Source of the DNA: Bacteroidota bacterium
GTDB taxonomy: Bacteria > Bacteroidota > Bacteroidia > Chitinophagales > Saprospiraceae
Assembly: GCA_024743405.1 (NCBI GenBank)
Contig: JANSWP010000037.1
Span: 1-61,409 of the forward strand
Length of the DNA stretch: 61,409 nucleotides
Reading direction: 5' to 3'
Of this stretch, positions 1-10,400 are shown piece by piece. The notes under the pieces were generated by a model. The model did no database searches. It had not been told where the DNA came from and saw only the letters and a list, made by a program, of their open reading frames with translations. Each line of letters begins with the position of its first letter. Position 1 is the stretch's first letter. The position numbers and the translations under genes are program-made.

Positions 1-50
1 AATGAGGTACTAAATTTTGGTTAATCAGCTTTTTGCTTAATTTCATCATA

Positions 51-104
51 GTTGCAGTGGGTTTGGTGAGTTAAGTAGGATTTTCAAACTTAACTCGCTG
101 CAAC
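51..104. other. Bulged stem-loop near the window edge
   Basis: GTTGCAG (51-57) and GAGTTAAG (68-75) pair with the single arm at 89-104, leaving a 10-base bulge on the left side. There is no T-run on either side, so it is not a clear terminator. It lies 3' of the first minus-strand gene. The remaining bases of 1-206 show nothing else I can name. Confidence 0.35.
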
Positions 105-206
105 TGTTTCACAAAATGTCAATTAACTTTAGACAACTTCTTAATCATGATTGGAAGTTTTCTTTCATTTGAAAATATTTTTGGTTTGATAACCACACAG
201 AATAAA

Positions 207-554
207 TCACCCTTTCGTCCACTCCAGCGTTTTGCTCATCATACCTGCGTCAACTGTAGCCATCAATTGGTCACCTTTTTCTTTTAAAACCACATCATAC
301 CATTTGTTTTTCTTGGCGTTGTACAATTTCCCTTCCCATTCCCCGCCAACAGATTTCACATCTTTGAGAAATTCGCTTCCTATCTTGGCCTTGGCATTAT
401 CGGAGGAAACTATTTTGGCTCCATAAACACCATTGTCTTCTGTAATTTCAATTTTGGTGTTGTCATTTCCGATATTCCAAATACCTGTGATTGATTGTTG
501 TGCATTCATTGTTATAGATGATAACAGAATGCAGAAAGTGAATACAATTTTCAT
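207..554 (-). CDS. Small secreted DUF2147-like protein
   Basis: 115 aa with a cleavable signal peptide (basic start, hydrophobic stretch, then NAQQ at about residue 18). The mature part is one small beta-rich domain with the pattern GIWN...IEI...G.Y.AKI and later GGEWEGKLYNAKKNKWYDV. That pattern is characteristic of DUF2147-type periplasmic proteins that follow 'how much of X is present' lipocalin-like folds. Function is unknown for the family. The gene stands alone, with an AT-rich 72-bp gap to the next gene upstream. It is complete and shows no damage. Confidence 0.6.
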   Translation of the reverse strand: MKIVFTFCILLSSITMNAQQSITGIWNIGNDNTKIEITEDNGVYGAKIVSSDNAKAKIGSEFLKDVKSVGGEWEGKLYNAKKNKWYDVVLKEKGDQLMATVDAGMMSKTLEWTKG

Positions 555-626
555 TTTAAGATTTTTTGATTTGGATAAATTGATTTGTATTGATGAACCA
601 AACTGAAGATTGGGGTCATCAGGTGC

Positions 627-1358
627 CTACCAGTTCTTGTTCCGACGTTTTTCTGCTCTTTCTCGTTTATCTTCCCTTCGTTCCCTGCTATCTTCCGCGG
701 CTTCCCGTTTATCTTCTGCAATCTCTGCTTTGGTAGCAGCTATATCTTTTTCCATGGTAGTTGCAAATTCCTGGAATAAGGCTTTATTCGCCACCGCTTT
801 TTCATAATAGGACGGCTCGAAGGAAAAAGTATATTTCTTTAAAATGCCATAAATTTCTTTTTGCCGATTGGTTCGGGCTATTTGTTTTTCCAAATCGGCT
901 TTGTCATCCTTTACATCCCTTTGGTCGTCTTTTCTGTCACGTCTATCGTCCCTTACATCATGGGCATCTTTGGAGTCATTGTCATAGGTTGCCAAATCAC
1001 GGCGGCTTCGTTTCAACTCTCTGTTGGAAGCGGCCAATTCTGACTGGCTTTGACTCACTTCTTTTTTGTCTTGTGCTATCTTATTTTCGCTCTGCCCGAT
1101 TTCCCGTTGCATGGCGGAGACCAATTCTGATTTTAGGGAGGCCGCTTTTGGGGCGTTTTTATTGGCAAAAGCTTTTTCAAATTCCGTCAGTTTAATTTTA
1201 AAAGCGGCCAGTTCATTTTGGTCTCTTTCAAGTTGTGCTTCATTTGCAGCTATTGCCTTTTGGTTTTGACTGGCCTCGGCAGTATTTCTACGCACTTGGG
1301 CGTTTAGTAAATTGCTCATTACGAGCATAGCCAGTAAGGGATATATTCTGTTTTTCAT
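627..1358 (-). CDS. Secreted highly charged coiled-coil protein
   Basis: The longest frame opens at 1397, but the start at 1358 puts a proper signal peptide (MKNRIYPLLAMLVMSNLLNAQ) at the N-terminus, so I chose it; the product is 243 aa. The rest is low-complexity charged helix. Residues about 30-120 are Gln/Glu/Lys/Ala heptads. Around 130-160 lies a cluster of Asp/Arg repeats (DVRDDRRDRKDDQRD). The C-terminus repeats RE/DKRE units (about 215-240). This predicts a long alpha-helical, probably coiled-coil periplasmic or surface protein. No catalytic motif is visible and I do not recognise a family. Confidence 0.65.
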   Translation of the reverse strand: MKNRIYPLLAMLVMSNLLNAQVRRNTAEASQNQKAIAANEAQLERDQNELAAFKIKLTEFEKAFANKNAPKAASLKSELVSAMQREIGQSENKIAQDKKEVSQSQSELAASNRELKRSRRDLATYDNDSKDAHDVRDDRRDRKDDQRDVKDDKADLEKQIARTNRQKEIYGILKKYTFSFEPSYYEKAVANKALFQEFATTMEKDIAATKAEIAEDKREAAEDSRERREDKRERAEKRRNKNW

Positions 1359-1420
1359 TTGAAATGTCTTTATTGTGATTGAATTATTATGCACCAATAT
1401 TTTGCTGTTATCGTTTATTG

Positions 1421-1795
1421 CTATTGTTTCATAAACTCTTTGAGATTGGCCCGCTGTTCTTTTGCCCTTGCTTTATAAACTTTATACTGGTCAGTACTCA
1501 ATAAACTTTTTACTCGACTGTCCCTCCCTTTGATAAGTGCTTTGATGACTTTTTTATTGGTCTGCTCCGGAAAACCCGTTGCTCTAAGCGCAATTAACCC
1601 TATAAAAAAGTCACCAATAATTTCTCTAAAAGCGGGTTTGTCCCTTTCCGATAGATTGAGGTCATAAATGAATTTGCTCACATTTTCGACAACCTGTTTT
1701 TGTTGTTCAGGGGATAATATATCTTGTGCGGTAGTGGAGTGGATTGTTCCAATAAAAAGACAAAATGATACAACCAAATATTTTGCGATTTTCAT
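1421..1795 (-). CDS. Small secreted hypothetical protein
   Basis: The frame is open from 1864, but the start at 1795 begins directly with a signal peptide (MKIAKYLVVSFCLFIGTIHSTTAQ), giving 124 aa. The mature part is alpha-helical: DILSPEQQKQVVENVSKFIYDLNLSE, then a basic C-terminal helix with KARAKEQRANLKEFMKQ. It resembles small periplasmic helical proteins of the LTXXQ/DUF kind in general architecture, but no diagnostic motif is present. It lies 62 bp upstream of the coiled-coil gene in the same direction and could be co-transcribed with it. Confidence 0.6.
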   Translation of the reverse strand: MKIAKYLVVSFCLFIGTIHSTTAQDILSPEQQKQVVENVSKFIYDLNLSERDKPAFREIIGDFFIGLIALRATGFPEQTNKKVIKALIKGRDSRVKSLLSTDQYKVYKARAKEQRANLKEFMKQ

Positions 1796-1960
1796 TTTAT
1801 AATGTTTTTGTTTTTGATGATAAAATCTATTAGAGAGTGACAATGAGTAGCTCCAAGAAAGCAAGAATGAATTATCTGGCTCTAAATGATTTTCTGTTTA
1901 AATTGAAGACGCAAAACTATAAAGAACCGTTCCTAAAAATCTTCAACAAATGTTGAGAAA

Positions 1961-2542
1961 TCACTCATTTTTCTTTTTTTTCCTGATTCTGCTCAATTGT
2001 GTTGGAGTAATACCAATCATAGAAGCAATGAAACGAAGTGGAACATTTTTAAGTAATTCTTGATTGTTTTCCAAAATAAATTTGTAGCGTTCTTTTGCTG
2101 TACCTGTAAGAAACAACAAATGGCTTTGCCCTAATGTTATAATTTGTTCTCGAAGGTGTTGTCGAATCACAATGTTTAGCATCAAATTGGTGTCCAATAA
2201 TTTTTGGACTTCTTCTATGGGAGCAATCAATAAACTAAGGTCTTCTAAACACTCTATTCCAAACGGAGGGCTATTTTTCCCTCCTAATCGAAAAGGGTCG
2301 GTGATAAATGAATTGTTCTCCCGAATACGAGCCGTTACTTCCTCACCATTTTTTTTATAAACGATTATTCTAACTGCTCCCTTTGGTAAAAAAGCAAGAT
2401 GCTTACCTACCGTAAATGGCTTTTTAAAAAAATCACCTTTTTTAAATTGCTTTTCTCGAAAGAGAGAAAGAATTTCAACTATCTCCTCTTCTTTTGGATA
2501 TTTTACTTGGCCAAGTATGTATTGTTTTAATGCGTCTTTCAT
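1961..2542 (-). CDS. Crp/Fnr-family transcriptional regulator
   Basis: 193 aa. Residues about 20-115 form a cyclic-nucleotide-binding-type beta-roll (KGDFFKKPFTVGKHLAFLPKGAVRI). The C-terminal ~45 residues form the winged helix with the recognition region FIASMIGITPTQLSRIRKK, typical of Bacteroidota 'cAMP-binding' regulators. It lacks Fnr cysteines. The start lies 2 bp after the stop of the upstream hydrolase, so it is the last gene of the P450 operon and is translated with it. Target genes cannot be read from the sequence; control of its own operon is an inference from position. Confidence 0.85.
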   Translation of the reverse strand: MKDALKQYILGQVKYPKEEEIVEILSLFREKQFKKGDFFKKPFTVGKHLAFLPKGAVRIIVYKKNGEEVTARIRENNSFITDPFRLGGKNSPPFGIECLEDLSLLIAPIEEVQKLLDTNLMLNIVIRQHLREQIITLGQSHLLFLTGTAKERYKFILENNQELLKNVPLRFIASMIGITPTQLSRIRKKKKNE

Positions 2543-2544
2543 TT

Positions 2545-3945
2545 TTATTCCACTAAGGTTGCTAATACTTCAACTATAAATTTATCAATATCAAAAGCCT
2601 TCTTATTGTAAGTTTGTCCCAAACGAACAATCACCAAATCCATCGAAGGAATAATTATAACGTACTGCCCATAATGCCCCTTGGCAGCAAACATATCTTC
2701 AGGTACATTAGGAATCCATTGATTTTTGCTTTTGGCATTTAACCAAAATTGTGCACCATAAGCTCTACTGTTTAAAGAAGCGTTGGAAGGTGTGTTGGTA
2801 TATTTTACCCAATCATTTGCCAATATTCTTTCGCCATTTTCAGCTATACCATCATTCAAATACAATAGTCCAAAACGCATCCAATCTCTCGGGGAAGCAT
2901 AAGCAAATGCGCCGCCTATAAATGTTCCTGAAGCATCAGCTTGTAAAAAACTGTGGTGCATTCCAACTTTATTAAAGAAATCTTCATGTACCAATTTCAT
3001 ATAATCATTAAAAGAACCTGCATGATTTCTAACAACTTTAGAAAGTAAAACGGAATGGACAGTTTGATAATCCCAAGTTTCACCAGGAGTTGCCCGTAGC
3101 GGCACATCATCCGCAAAATCTGCCATATCGCCTTGGGTCATCAACATCGTACTCAGCAAATTTCTTGGGTCAGATTCGTAGGCTTCATCATAATCATAGC
3201 CTGCCGTCATCTTTAAAATTTGGTCAATGGTAATGTTTTTGCGAGCATCGGTAGCATTTTCATAAGCAGGTAAGCCAGTCGTTTGATTAATATCCAATTT
3301 ATCTTGATGCACTAATATTCCTGCCAATGCACTAATAATGCTTTTGGTCATGGACATGCCTCGAAGCGGTAAGTCACCGTGAAATCCCTCGCCATATTTT
3401 TCGGCAATTAGATTGCCTTTGTAGTGCACTAATACGGCCCTTGTGTTTTTTGTGTCTTCAATAGTTTTAGCGGTTTCTTCAAAAGCGCCATTCACTATTT
3501 TATTTAATGCTAAATAATTGACCCCTCCAATTGTATCATTTACCGTTTGCCACGTTTGTTGGGTATTCTCTGATAGCTCTTTGTATTTTAAATTGGATTG
3601 TTGTTTAATTTCCTCAATAGAAAAATCTCCTACTACTCCACAACCGCAACCTGGTCTATAAACAGAAGTACTGGAATTTCCGAAAGGACCAAAGCCAAAA
3701 GTGGAGGTGACAGTTTGTCCCTCCCGATTTATTTCAGAAGTCGAATTTTTTCTTTGAACGCTACTTAAATCGGTCGTTTCCACTTCCGCTTGATTCCGAC
3801 CAAGCATTAACACATTGGTACATAAAGTATGGGAAACCATCCCAGACGCAATACGACCGATGTCCCATGAAAATTTTAATATAAAAAGGAAAGCGCCTAA
3901 CAGTATGATTCCTATGGCTCGTATTATGGTTTTTCTTCTTAGCAT
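2545..3945 (-). CDS. Membrane-anchored beta-lactamase-family serine hydrolase
   Basis: 466 aa. An N-terminal hydrophobic segment (about residues 7-25) anchors it or acts as a signal. A Cys-rich stretch RPGCGCGVVGDF follows near residue 100. The catalytic domain starts around 160 and carries the SxxK motif in GMSMTKSII, the position of the nucleophile in class C beta-lactamase/6-aminohexanoate-dimer-hydrolase enzymes. Later come WDYQTVHS (Tyr of the second motif) and AKGHYGQYVIIIPSMDLVIV, the usual C-terminal strand. These enzymes cleave esters or amides; the substrate here is unknown. It is the penultimate gene of the P450 operon and is separated from the desaturase by a heptamer hairpin. Confidence 0.8.
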   Translation of the reverse strand: MLRRKTIIRAIGIILLGAFLFILKFSWDIGRIASGMVSHTLCTNVLMLGRNQAEVETTDLSSVQRKNSTSEINREGQTVTSTFGFGPFGNSSTSVYRPGCGCGVVGDFSIEEIKQQSNLKYKELSENTQQTWQTVNDTIGGVNYLALNKIVNGAFEETAKTIEDTKNTRAVLVHYKGNLIAEKYGEGFHGDLPLRGMSMTKSIISALAGILVHQDKLDINQTTGLPAYENATDARKNITIDQILKMTAGYDYDEAYESDPRNLLSTMLMTQGDMADFADDVPLRATPGETWDYQTVHSVLLSKVVRNHAGSFNDYMKLVHEDFFNKVGMHHSFLQADASGTFIGGAFAYASPRDWMRFGLLYLNDGIAENGERILANDWVKYTNTPSNASLNSRAYGAQFWLNAKSKNQWIPNVPEDMFAAKGHYGQYVIIIPSMDLVIVRLGQTYNKKAFDIDKFIVEVLATLVE

Positions 3946-3980
3946 TGTTTTGAATTTTATGATAGAGGCAAGCTTAATTG

Positions 3981-4046
3981 TTTAGGAGTCAGGGCGAGGA
4001 GCCAGGAGTCTTGGTCTGACACCTAACGCCTCGCCCCTGGCTCCTA
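3981..4046. repeat. Intercistronic heptamer hairpin, AGGAGTC family, copy 1
   Basis: The left arm begins TTTAGGAGTCAGGGCGAGG and the right arm ends CCTCGCCCCTGGCTCCTA. The arms are inverted copies built from about 7-bp units of the type AGGAGTC. The right edge contains the TAG stop of the desaturase gene (4044-4046). The left edge lies 36 bp from the start of the hydrolase gene. Copies 2 and 3 are at 46400 and 47803. Confidence 0.8.
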
Positions 4047-5939
4047 AATATCTAATACAATTTTATCATTCTTCGCTCTGGAAACACAAACACACATTTT
4101 ATTACCAGCCATTTTTTCGGCTTCACTTAATATCGCATCTCTATGGTCTATATCCCCTTCTATCACCGTAGTAATGCAAGTTCCACAAGTTCCTTGGAGG
4201 CAGGTATAATCGACTTTGATATTATTCAAAAGAAGGGCATCAATAATGGTGGCATCTTTGTCAACTGAAATAGTTTTTCCACTTTTATTCAATACAACTT
4301 CAAAAGGCTTTGCGGCTTTTGAAATAGATTGGTCAATCGAAAATAACTCTTCTTTAATTTGGTCTAATTTCCAACCCAGATTTAAGCCCTCCTGCTTTAC
4401 CCAATTATTAAATCCTGTCGGACCACAAACATAAATTAGCGTATTGTTATCTGGCTTTGCCAAAACCTTGAATATATCAATAGAAGATTTATTGTTCTTG
4501 TCGAGGTGTATCTCAACATTAGGAGCAAAAGACCAATTCTGGAGTTCATACCGAAAAGGGATAAAGGCTTCTTCCTTTGCACAAATATGAAATTCAAAAT
4601 GCTTCTCTAATGCTGTTAGTCGGTGTGCCATCGAAATCATCGGTGTAATTCCGATGCCTCCCGATATTAAAATATATTTTTGAACATTTTCATAAAGGAC
4701 AAAATTATTCTTGGGCGTAGATATTTTTAAAGCTGTTCCAACCGAAATATTTTCGTGCATTTCTTTTGAACCGCCTCGTCCGGTTATATCCAATTTTACC
4801 GCAATCTGGTATCTGTTCTTTTCATAAGAAGGATTGACCAAAGAGTAGGAACGTACCTTTCCACTTGGCAAATAAATATGAATGTGTGCCCCTGGAGTAA
4901 AGGGGGGAAACGCTTCTTTACCAGCGGGTTCAAAGACATAGCTTTTGGTGTTTTTGGCAACATCTAAAACAGCAACTACTTTAGCAGTCACCGTTTTATC
5001 TACATGGTCAATAACGCCACTTTTGAGCATTCTTTCCTTAAAATGAGGGTCGGGAAATGAAAATACGGCTCGTTTAGGAATGTTCTGTCTTCGAAAAATT
5101 CCGTTTGCCAAATCCCAAGCTTTGTAATATTTGAACCACGGAACGTGAGGTAAAAAATGATGGATGGCATGACTCGATTGTCCCCAGAGTGCGCGCTTTG
5201 TCAATTGATTGCCTGTCAAACTATAGGTTGCCTGAAAAGGATGTTCGTGCCAATGCACGCCGTCGGCATGTGGCAAGTGTGCAAAAAGATAAGAGGTCAA
5301 CCCCACTGCTAAGCGATTAGGGATAAAGAACCAAATTAAATACTCGTACCAATATGGACTGGTAAACATAATGACATTAAATACCACATTGCCAATAAGA
5401 GCCATTATAAAACCTCTCCTTACGTCTATAGGCGTTCTATTCCAAACTTTTTTAACCAACCAACTAAATGCAAAATAGTCATAAATAAACACCGCCAAAT
5501 ATCCAAACAGAAAATATTTGGTAGGTATGCCAACCATTGCTTCATCTGGATCTAAGTCTTTGTCTCCAACATATCTATGGTGTGCCAGATGGATATAACG
5601 ATAGACAGCCGTTGTAATAAAAGGGAACTGAAGATTTCCTGCGATAGTCCCTAAAAAATCATTCAAATATTTATTGGAAGATAATGCTCTATGGGTAGCA
5701 TCATGTAAGGTCGTAAAAGAAGTATAAAATCCAAATATTAAAATAGGATAGACTAACCATAGCGTGACGTCAATGGAGGCTAAATAAATGCCACCAAAAA
5801 CTAAGGTTAAGCTAAATAATAGTAATCCTATTTGAGGAATAGAAATGAGCGGCACCGCCGAAACGGACTTATATTGAGGGTCATTTACGACTTGATTGAT
5901 GACCTCTCGAAGCTTTTGATTATTAGTGGCTGTACTCAT
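4044..5939 (-). CDS. Fatty-acid-desaturase-type hydroxylase fused to FAD/2Fe-2S reductase
   Basis: 631 aa from the start at 5939 (MSTATN). A start at 5948 is also open, but 5939 leaves the usual short spacer to the upstream hairpin. Residues about 30-300 are a four-helix membrane di-iron domain with the His boxes HDATHR, HLAHHR and HAIHH, as in fatty acid desaturases and alkane/carotenoid hydroxylases. Residues about 320-540 are a ferredoxin-reductase module with RSYSL (FAD) and ISGGIGITPMISMA (NAD(P)H). The C-terminal ~85 residues are a plant-type ferredoxin with CLQGTCGTC plus a distal Cys. The protein therefore carries its whole electron chain. Substrate is unknown; its operon with a CYP102 P450 points to a lipid or terpenoid. 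Confidence 0.85.
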   Translation of the reverse strand: MSTATNNQKLREVINQVVNDPQYKSVSAVPLISIPQIGLLLFSLTLVFGGIYLASIDVTLWLVYPILIFGFYTSFTTLHDATHRALSSNKYLNDFLGTIAGNLQFPFITTAVYRYIHLAHHRYVGDKDLDPDEAMVGIPTKYFLFGYLAVFIYDYFAFSWLVKKVWNRTPIDVRRGFIMALIGNVVFNVIMFTSPYWYEYLIWFFIPNRLAVGLTSYLFAHLPHADGVHWHEHPFQATYSLTGNQLTKRALWGQSSHAIHHFLPHVPWFKYYKAWDLANGIFRRQNIPKRAVFSFPDPHFKERMLKSGVIDHVDKTVTAKVVAVLDVAKNTKSYVFEPAGKEAFPPFTPGAHIHIYLPSGKVRSYSLVNPSYEKNRYQIAVKLDITGRGGSKEMHENISVGTALKISTPKNNFVLYENVQKYILISGGIGITPMISMAHRLTALEKHFEFHICAKEEAFIPFRYELQNWSFAPNVEIHLDKNNKSSIDIFKVLAKPDNNTLIYVCGPTGFNNWVKQEGLNLGWKLDQIKEELFSIDQSISKAAKPFEVVLNKSGKTISVDKDATIIDALLLNNIKVDYTCLQGTCGTCITTVIEGDIDHRDAILSEAEKMAGNKMCVCVSRAKNDKIVLDI

Positions 5940-5950
5940 GCAAAACATTT

Positions 5951-6015
5951 TAAGATTGTGTCAAGATTGTTTGACTGTTAGCATCACATTGACAATCAAA
6001 CAATTTAACAATCAA
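5951..6015. repeat. Intercistronic heptamer hairpin, ATTGTTTG family
   Basis: The left arm contains GATTGTGTCAAGATTGTTTG and the right arm CAATCAAACAATTTAACAATC, roughly inverted and periodic at 7 bp. It fills the gap between the propeller gene stop (6020-6022) and the desaturase start (5939), with 5 and 11 bp left over. It has the same placement as the other heptamer hairpins but an unrelated sequence. Confidence 0.65.
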
Positions 6016-6019
6016 GCCA

Positions 6020-7361
6020 TCATTTTTCCTTCACAAAAATCCGAACCAACCCTCCACTAAGACCACTTCCCATATAGGCATCTCGATGATAGCCTGCGCC
6101 CCAGAGCATATTGGCAGAAAACTTAGTTCCCGTATTGCAACGTGCCTTTTCGGCTCCCGTTTCAATATCCACTACAACAGCATCTACCTTATAATTATCC
6201 AACCTATCATCTAATATGGCTTCACCCGTATCTGGATAATATCTGATTTGAATTGCGAATTTTGCGTTCCCACAATTTAGAGAACTGACCACATCCCTCA
6301 TATCGCCAAGCACCTGTTTTACCATTTAAGGTATCGAAAGCCACCAGTATTTTTTTATCTGGCACATAAAGTGGTGGTGCACCAATTTCTCCTGCTTTAT
6401 CGCCAAAAGGAGTCAGCACATCCATTTCCCTACTATCTTTTGTGGATACCCGAAAAACTCGAACAGGTGCATGATGGATTGTCCTTTTAATTTTTCGTAC
6501 GTCCAAATCCTTAGAACCTACTGGATAGGTTGACATGATGACTTCGGCAATACCATTATGACCCATATCCTGAAACCACACACTGTCATCTCCTACGCAA
6601 TTGCACCAAGCATAGCTTTGGTCTTCTCCAGGCAAATCATAGGATGCACTCCAATCCTTATCTAAAGAAAGTTGTTGATTTTTGTAAATTAACCGATGAA
6701 TATGCGTTGCAGTAGTGGCATAAATATACTCCACACCATCTACCTCATCTACAGAAAACCGACCAATGGAACTACCAACAAATTCAAAATGCTGTACCAC
6801 TTTCATGGTCGCTGGGTAGAATACCGTAAACCAAGAATTTTTGCTTTGATTTAATTCTAAATTTCGAGTGATACCCATTCCATCTGACAATATCGTAAAC
6901 CCATTATGCGCATGGTCTGTTGGCAATTCTAATTCCCCGATTACTTCCAAGTCCAGATTTAGCTTGTGAACATATCGGCCATTTCCCAAAACGATGGAAC
7001 CATCAGCTATAATGGAAGCACCACCACACCAATTATGTCCACCCGATTTTAATTTCGGAGAAGACTTTATTGGGGCTAAGGTTATCGGATCTATCTGTTC
7101 TATCCATCCATAAGAATGAACCGATTGCATCGGTGTACAGGAACCAAACGTAAACATTTTACCGTCTGCCTCAATATTTCCAACCACCCATTTCTCCCTA
7201 CCAAGTTGACGAGTAACAGCACCTAATGTCTCGTGTGGTTGAATATTTAAGCCTGGAGTTCTGGCGTGTTTTTGTCGGCGGGGTCCACCTACCTCCGCAG
7301 GACAAAGGGAATTTTTATAATATCCTTTTAGATATGGTAATTTGTAGTCTTGTAAAGTCAT
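6020..7361 (-). pseudogene. Propeller-like conserved protein, interrupted by one frameshift
   Basis: The first frame (7361 down to 6222) gives 379 residues ending RKIRNSNQILSRYG. The second frame (ending at 6020) supplies YYPDTGEAILDDRL and continues to SGLSGGLVRIFVKEK. Reading RNSNQI directly into YYPDTGEAI at about 6232-6242 restores a single ~445-residue protein; two bases seem to be missing within an AT-repeat (ATATTA). Many short strands with GxxH/W motifs (HNWCGGASI, DHAHNGFTI, MGHNGIAEV) suggest a beta-propeller. I do not recognise the family. The gene sits between P450 and desaturase in one operon, so a role in the same pathway is likely. The shift may be real or an assembly error. 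Confidence 0.7.
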
Positions 7362-7459
7362 ATTTTTGGGTGTTTAATTGTTGCGCTCCTTTGTCACTAA
7401 ATTGTTGTCGAATGGCTGCGCCATAATATGGCTTTTCTGTAATAGAGTTAATATATTAT

Positions 7460-10400
7460 TTAAATAAAAATATCTGTCACATATCGAATACCTTCTTTCT
7501 CAATAGTAGCAAACCATTCCTGTGCCTCCGCTTTTGTTTTGTTAGCTAATTCCTGATAAATTTTTAGGAAGGTGACTTTCACGGCTGGAGCCATATATTT
7601 GCCATCTCCACAGACAAAAAATCTAGCTTGTTGCTGAAATAAATTAAAAACTTCTACGCGCTCTTTCCAAAGTCGATGCTGAACAAATTTGACTTCTTCT
7701 TCTACTTTTTCACTAAATGCCAAATAAGTTTTGAGTACGCCTTTGGCCTCCCAATCTTTGATTTCTTCTTTATACAAAAAATCTACATCTGGATGGTCGC
7801 AACCAAAAAACAATAAAATTTCGCCAATAGGCATTCCTTTTTCTTTTTGCAAAGCTCGTTCTTGTATAAAACCTCTAAACGGTGCTAAACCCGAACCTGC
7901 ACAAACTAAAATCATAGGAATTGTCGTGTCTTTCGGAGGATGAAATGCGGTGGATGCAGGCTGTGTGATGCTTCTGATTTTGCTATCAGGGCGCAGATAA
8001 GCCAAGTAATTAGAAGCAACGCCTTCAAAATTTCCAAGTCCTGACCATGCAGGTGCATTGACAACGGATACGGTCAAACTTAGGCGGTTTGGATTGGAAA
8101 GTGGAGAGGAAGAAATGGAGTATTGACGTGGTTTGAGTGGTGGCAATAATTCTAAAAAAGTACCCAATCCCAAATCAATAGATAAGTATTTTTCCAGCAT
8201 ATCCAATAGACTTATTCGTTTTGGTAAAACGTGTTGGAGATAATACTCAGGTACTGCCATCTTCAAAATCTCCGTCTTTTCGGGAGGGCAAGGGCAGGCA
8301 TTGCCTAATATTTTGAGTTGTTTTTTGGTAACAGGTTGTGCTAATTCTACATAATTCGATAAAATATCCATCAAGGAAACAGGATAATCTGTTGGTAGAT
8401 GAAAATTGACCGATTTGTTCTTGTTAATGATGATTTGTGTATCCTCATTCAAGCCATAACGTCTGATTACACGGTCAACGTTTCGTTTAGGATTGCTTGG
8501 GAGAATGGATAAATAATCGCCTGTTTCATAGGTCATTCCTTCGGGCAACTCAATCTCAAGATGTCTTTTTGAACGCCCTAAGGGATGGTTCATATTGACC
8601 AATTCTCTGTTTTGCGTAACCAATGCAGACAGAAACGACTCTTGTTGTAAAAATTGGCTTCGATTGGAAGTGATTTCGACCGTAAGGAAGGCATCTTTTT
8701 TATTGGTTTCTTCTTCCGCAATTTTATTCCAAAGCGACTCACTCCAATTCTCAAAATCTCCAAAAAAATCGCCTCCTGCATCCGCTTCTCCTCTTGGCAA
8801 AAATAGACTGGCTCCATGCTGTTGCATCAATTGTTCCACCAATTTTGGAATGGCTTGATACGTTTGCACCCAATCTCGGTGTCCGCAACCCAATACCGTA
8901 AATTCTATTCCTTCCAATTCATTTTTTTCTAAACTTTCGAGCCAAGACATAAACCCGGCGGCATTATGTGGCGGTTTCCCTTCGTATGAAGCGGTCACAA
9001 TAAAAAGTCGAACGCCTTTTTCTAGTTGATTAATATAGGCATCCATTGGTCCAATTGTCGAGTCAAATCCATATCGTTGTGCCTCAGACGCCAATTGATT
9101 GGCAAAGCTTTCACTCGCCCCACTATTTGAACCATAAAGAATTAGCAATCGCTCTTGAGCTTTTTTAATTGCTTTAGTTTTGGGCAGAAAATTGACTTTT
9201 TTATTGGGTGTATTCGCTAAGACTACCTCTTTTCTTCTTCTTACTTTGATTTTAAATCCTTCTGGTTTTATCGTTAGTGTTTCTTTGATATCCAGTTCAT
9301 AATTAGGATCTTCTAGGACAGGGTCAAATCGTTGTAACAGCATTGCCAAAGCAATAATTGCTTCTTGCATAGCAAAAGACCGCCCAATACAACCACGTTG
9401 TCCATTGCCAAATGGTTTCCAAGAATTGGGTGGCAGTTTGGCAAAGTTTTCTTCAAAAAAACGAGCAGGTTTAAACGCTTCTACATCATCGCCCCAGACT
9501 TTTTTATCCCGATGCAGCCACCAAGCCAAAATAAGTATTGACTGTCTTCTTTTTACAAAATATTTATCACCGATGGTAGTATCTTCATAAGGATTAATGG
9601 CAAAACCTGGCGCTGTCGGATACAAGCGGAGCGTCTCTTTTAAAACACTTTCTATGTATTTTAATTTCGGGATATGGTGTAAGCCTAAAACTTCATTTCC
9701 TAAGACTTTATCTACTTCTGCTTGGGCTTTTTTCAAACAGTCTGGATTTTTCAACAAGTTGTAAATCGCAAAAGACAACAGCCCGCTTGTCGTTTCATGC
9801 CCTGCTATTAAGAAGGTAATTAATTGGTTAATAATATTTTCATCGGATAGTGCTTCTCCCGTAAGCGGGTCTTTATTTTTTAGCATAATGGACAACAAAT
9901 CTTTTTGCTCACTGTTGCTGCCCTCCCGCTTTCGATTATTGATAACTTCCCAACCAATCTTCTGCATAAAATCATTATCTGCTTTATATTTTTGATTGGT
10001 TCGAAAAAGGAATTTTTGTTGAAAAGGTAGTCGAACTGCTCGCTTCCCAGACTCCGCTAAGCCATCCACCATCGCATGAACAAAAGGATGCAATTCATCG
10101 GAATAGAAACTATTAAATCGATAATCAAAAGAACAGAGTGCAATGGTATCCAAAGTCAATTTGGTCATTTCTTCTGCAACATCAAAAACGTGTTCATTGC
10201 CCATCCGTTCCAATTTCAATAGCATCTGCTCTGCAATATCCAGCATCTGCGGCAGCATCTTTCGGATGGCTACTGGACCAAAAGCAGGCATCAGCAATCT
10301 GTGTGCCTTACCCCAATTAGGTTCTTGCGTATAAGCTGTGAATAGACCATCACCACCTAAATTGCGCAATATTTTCAAGGGTGTGAGTAGTGCTTTGTCA

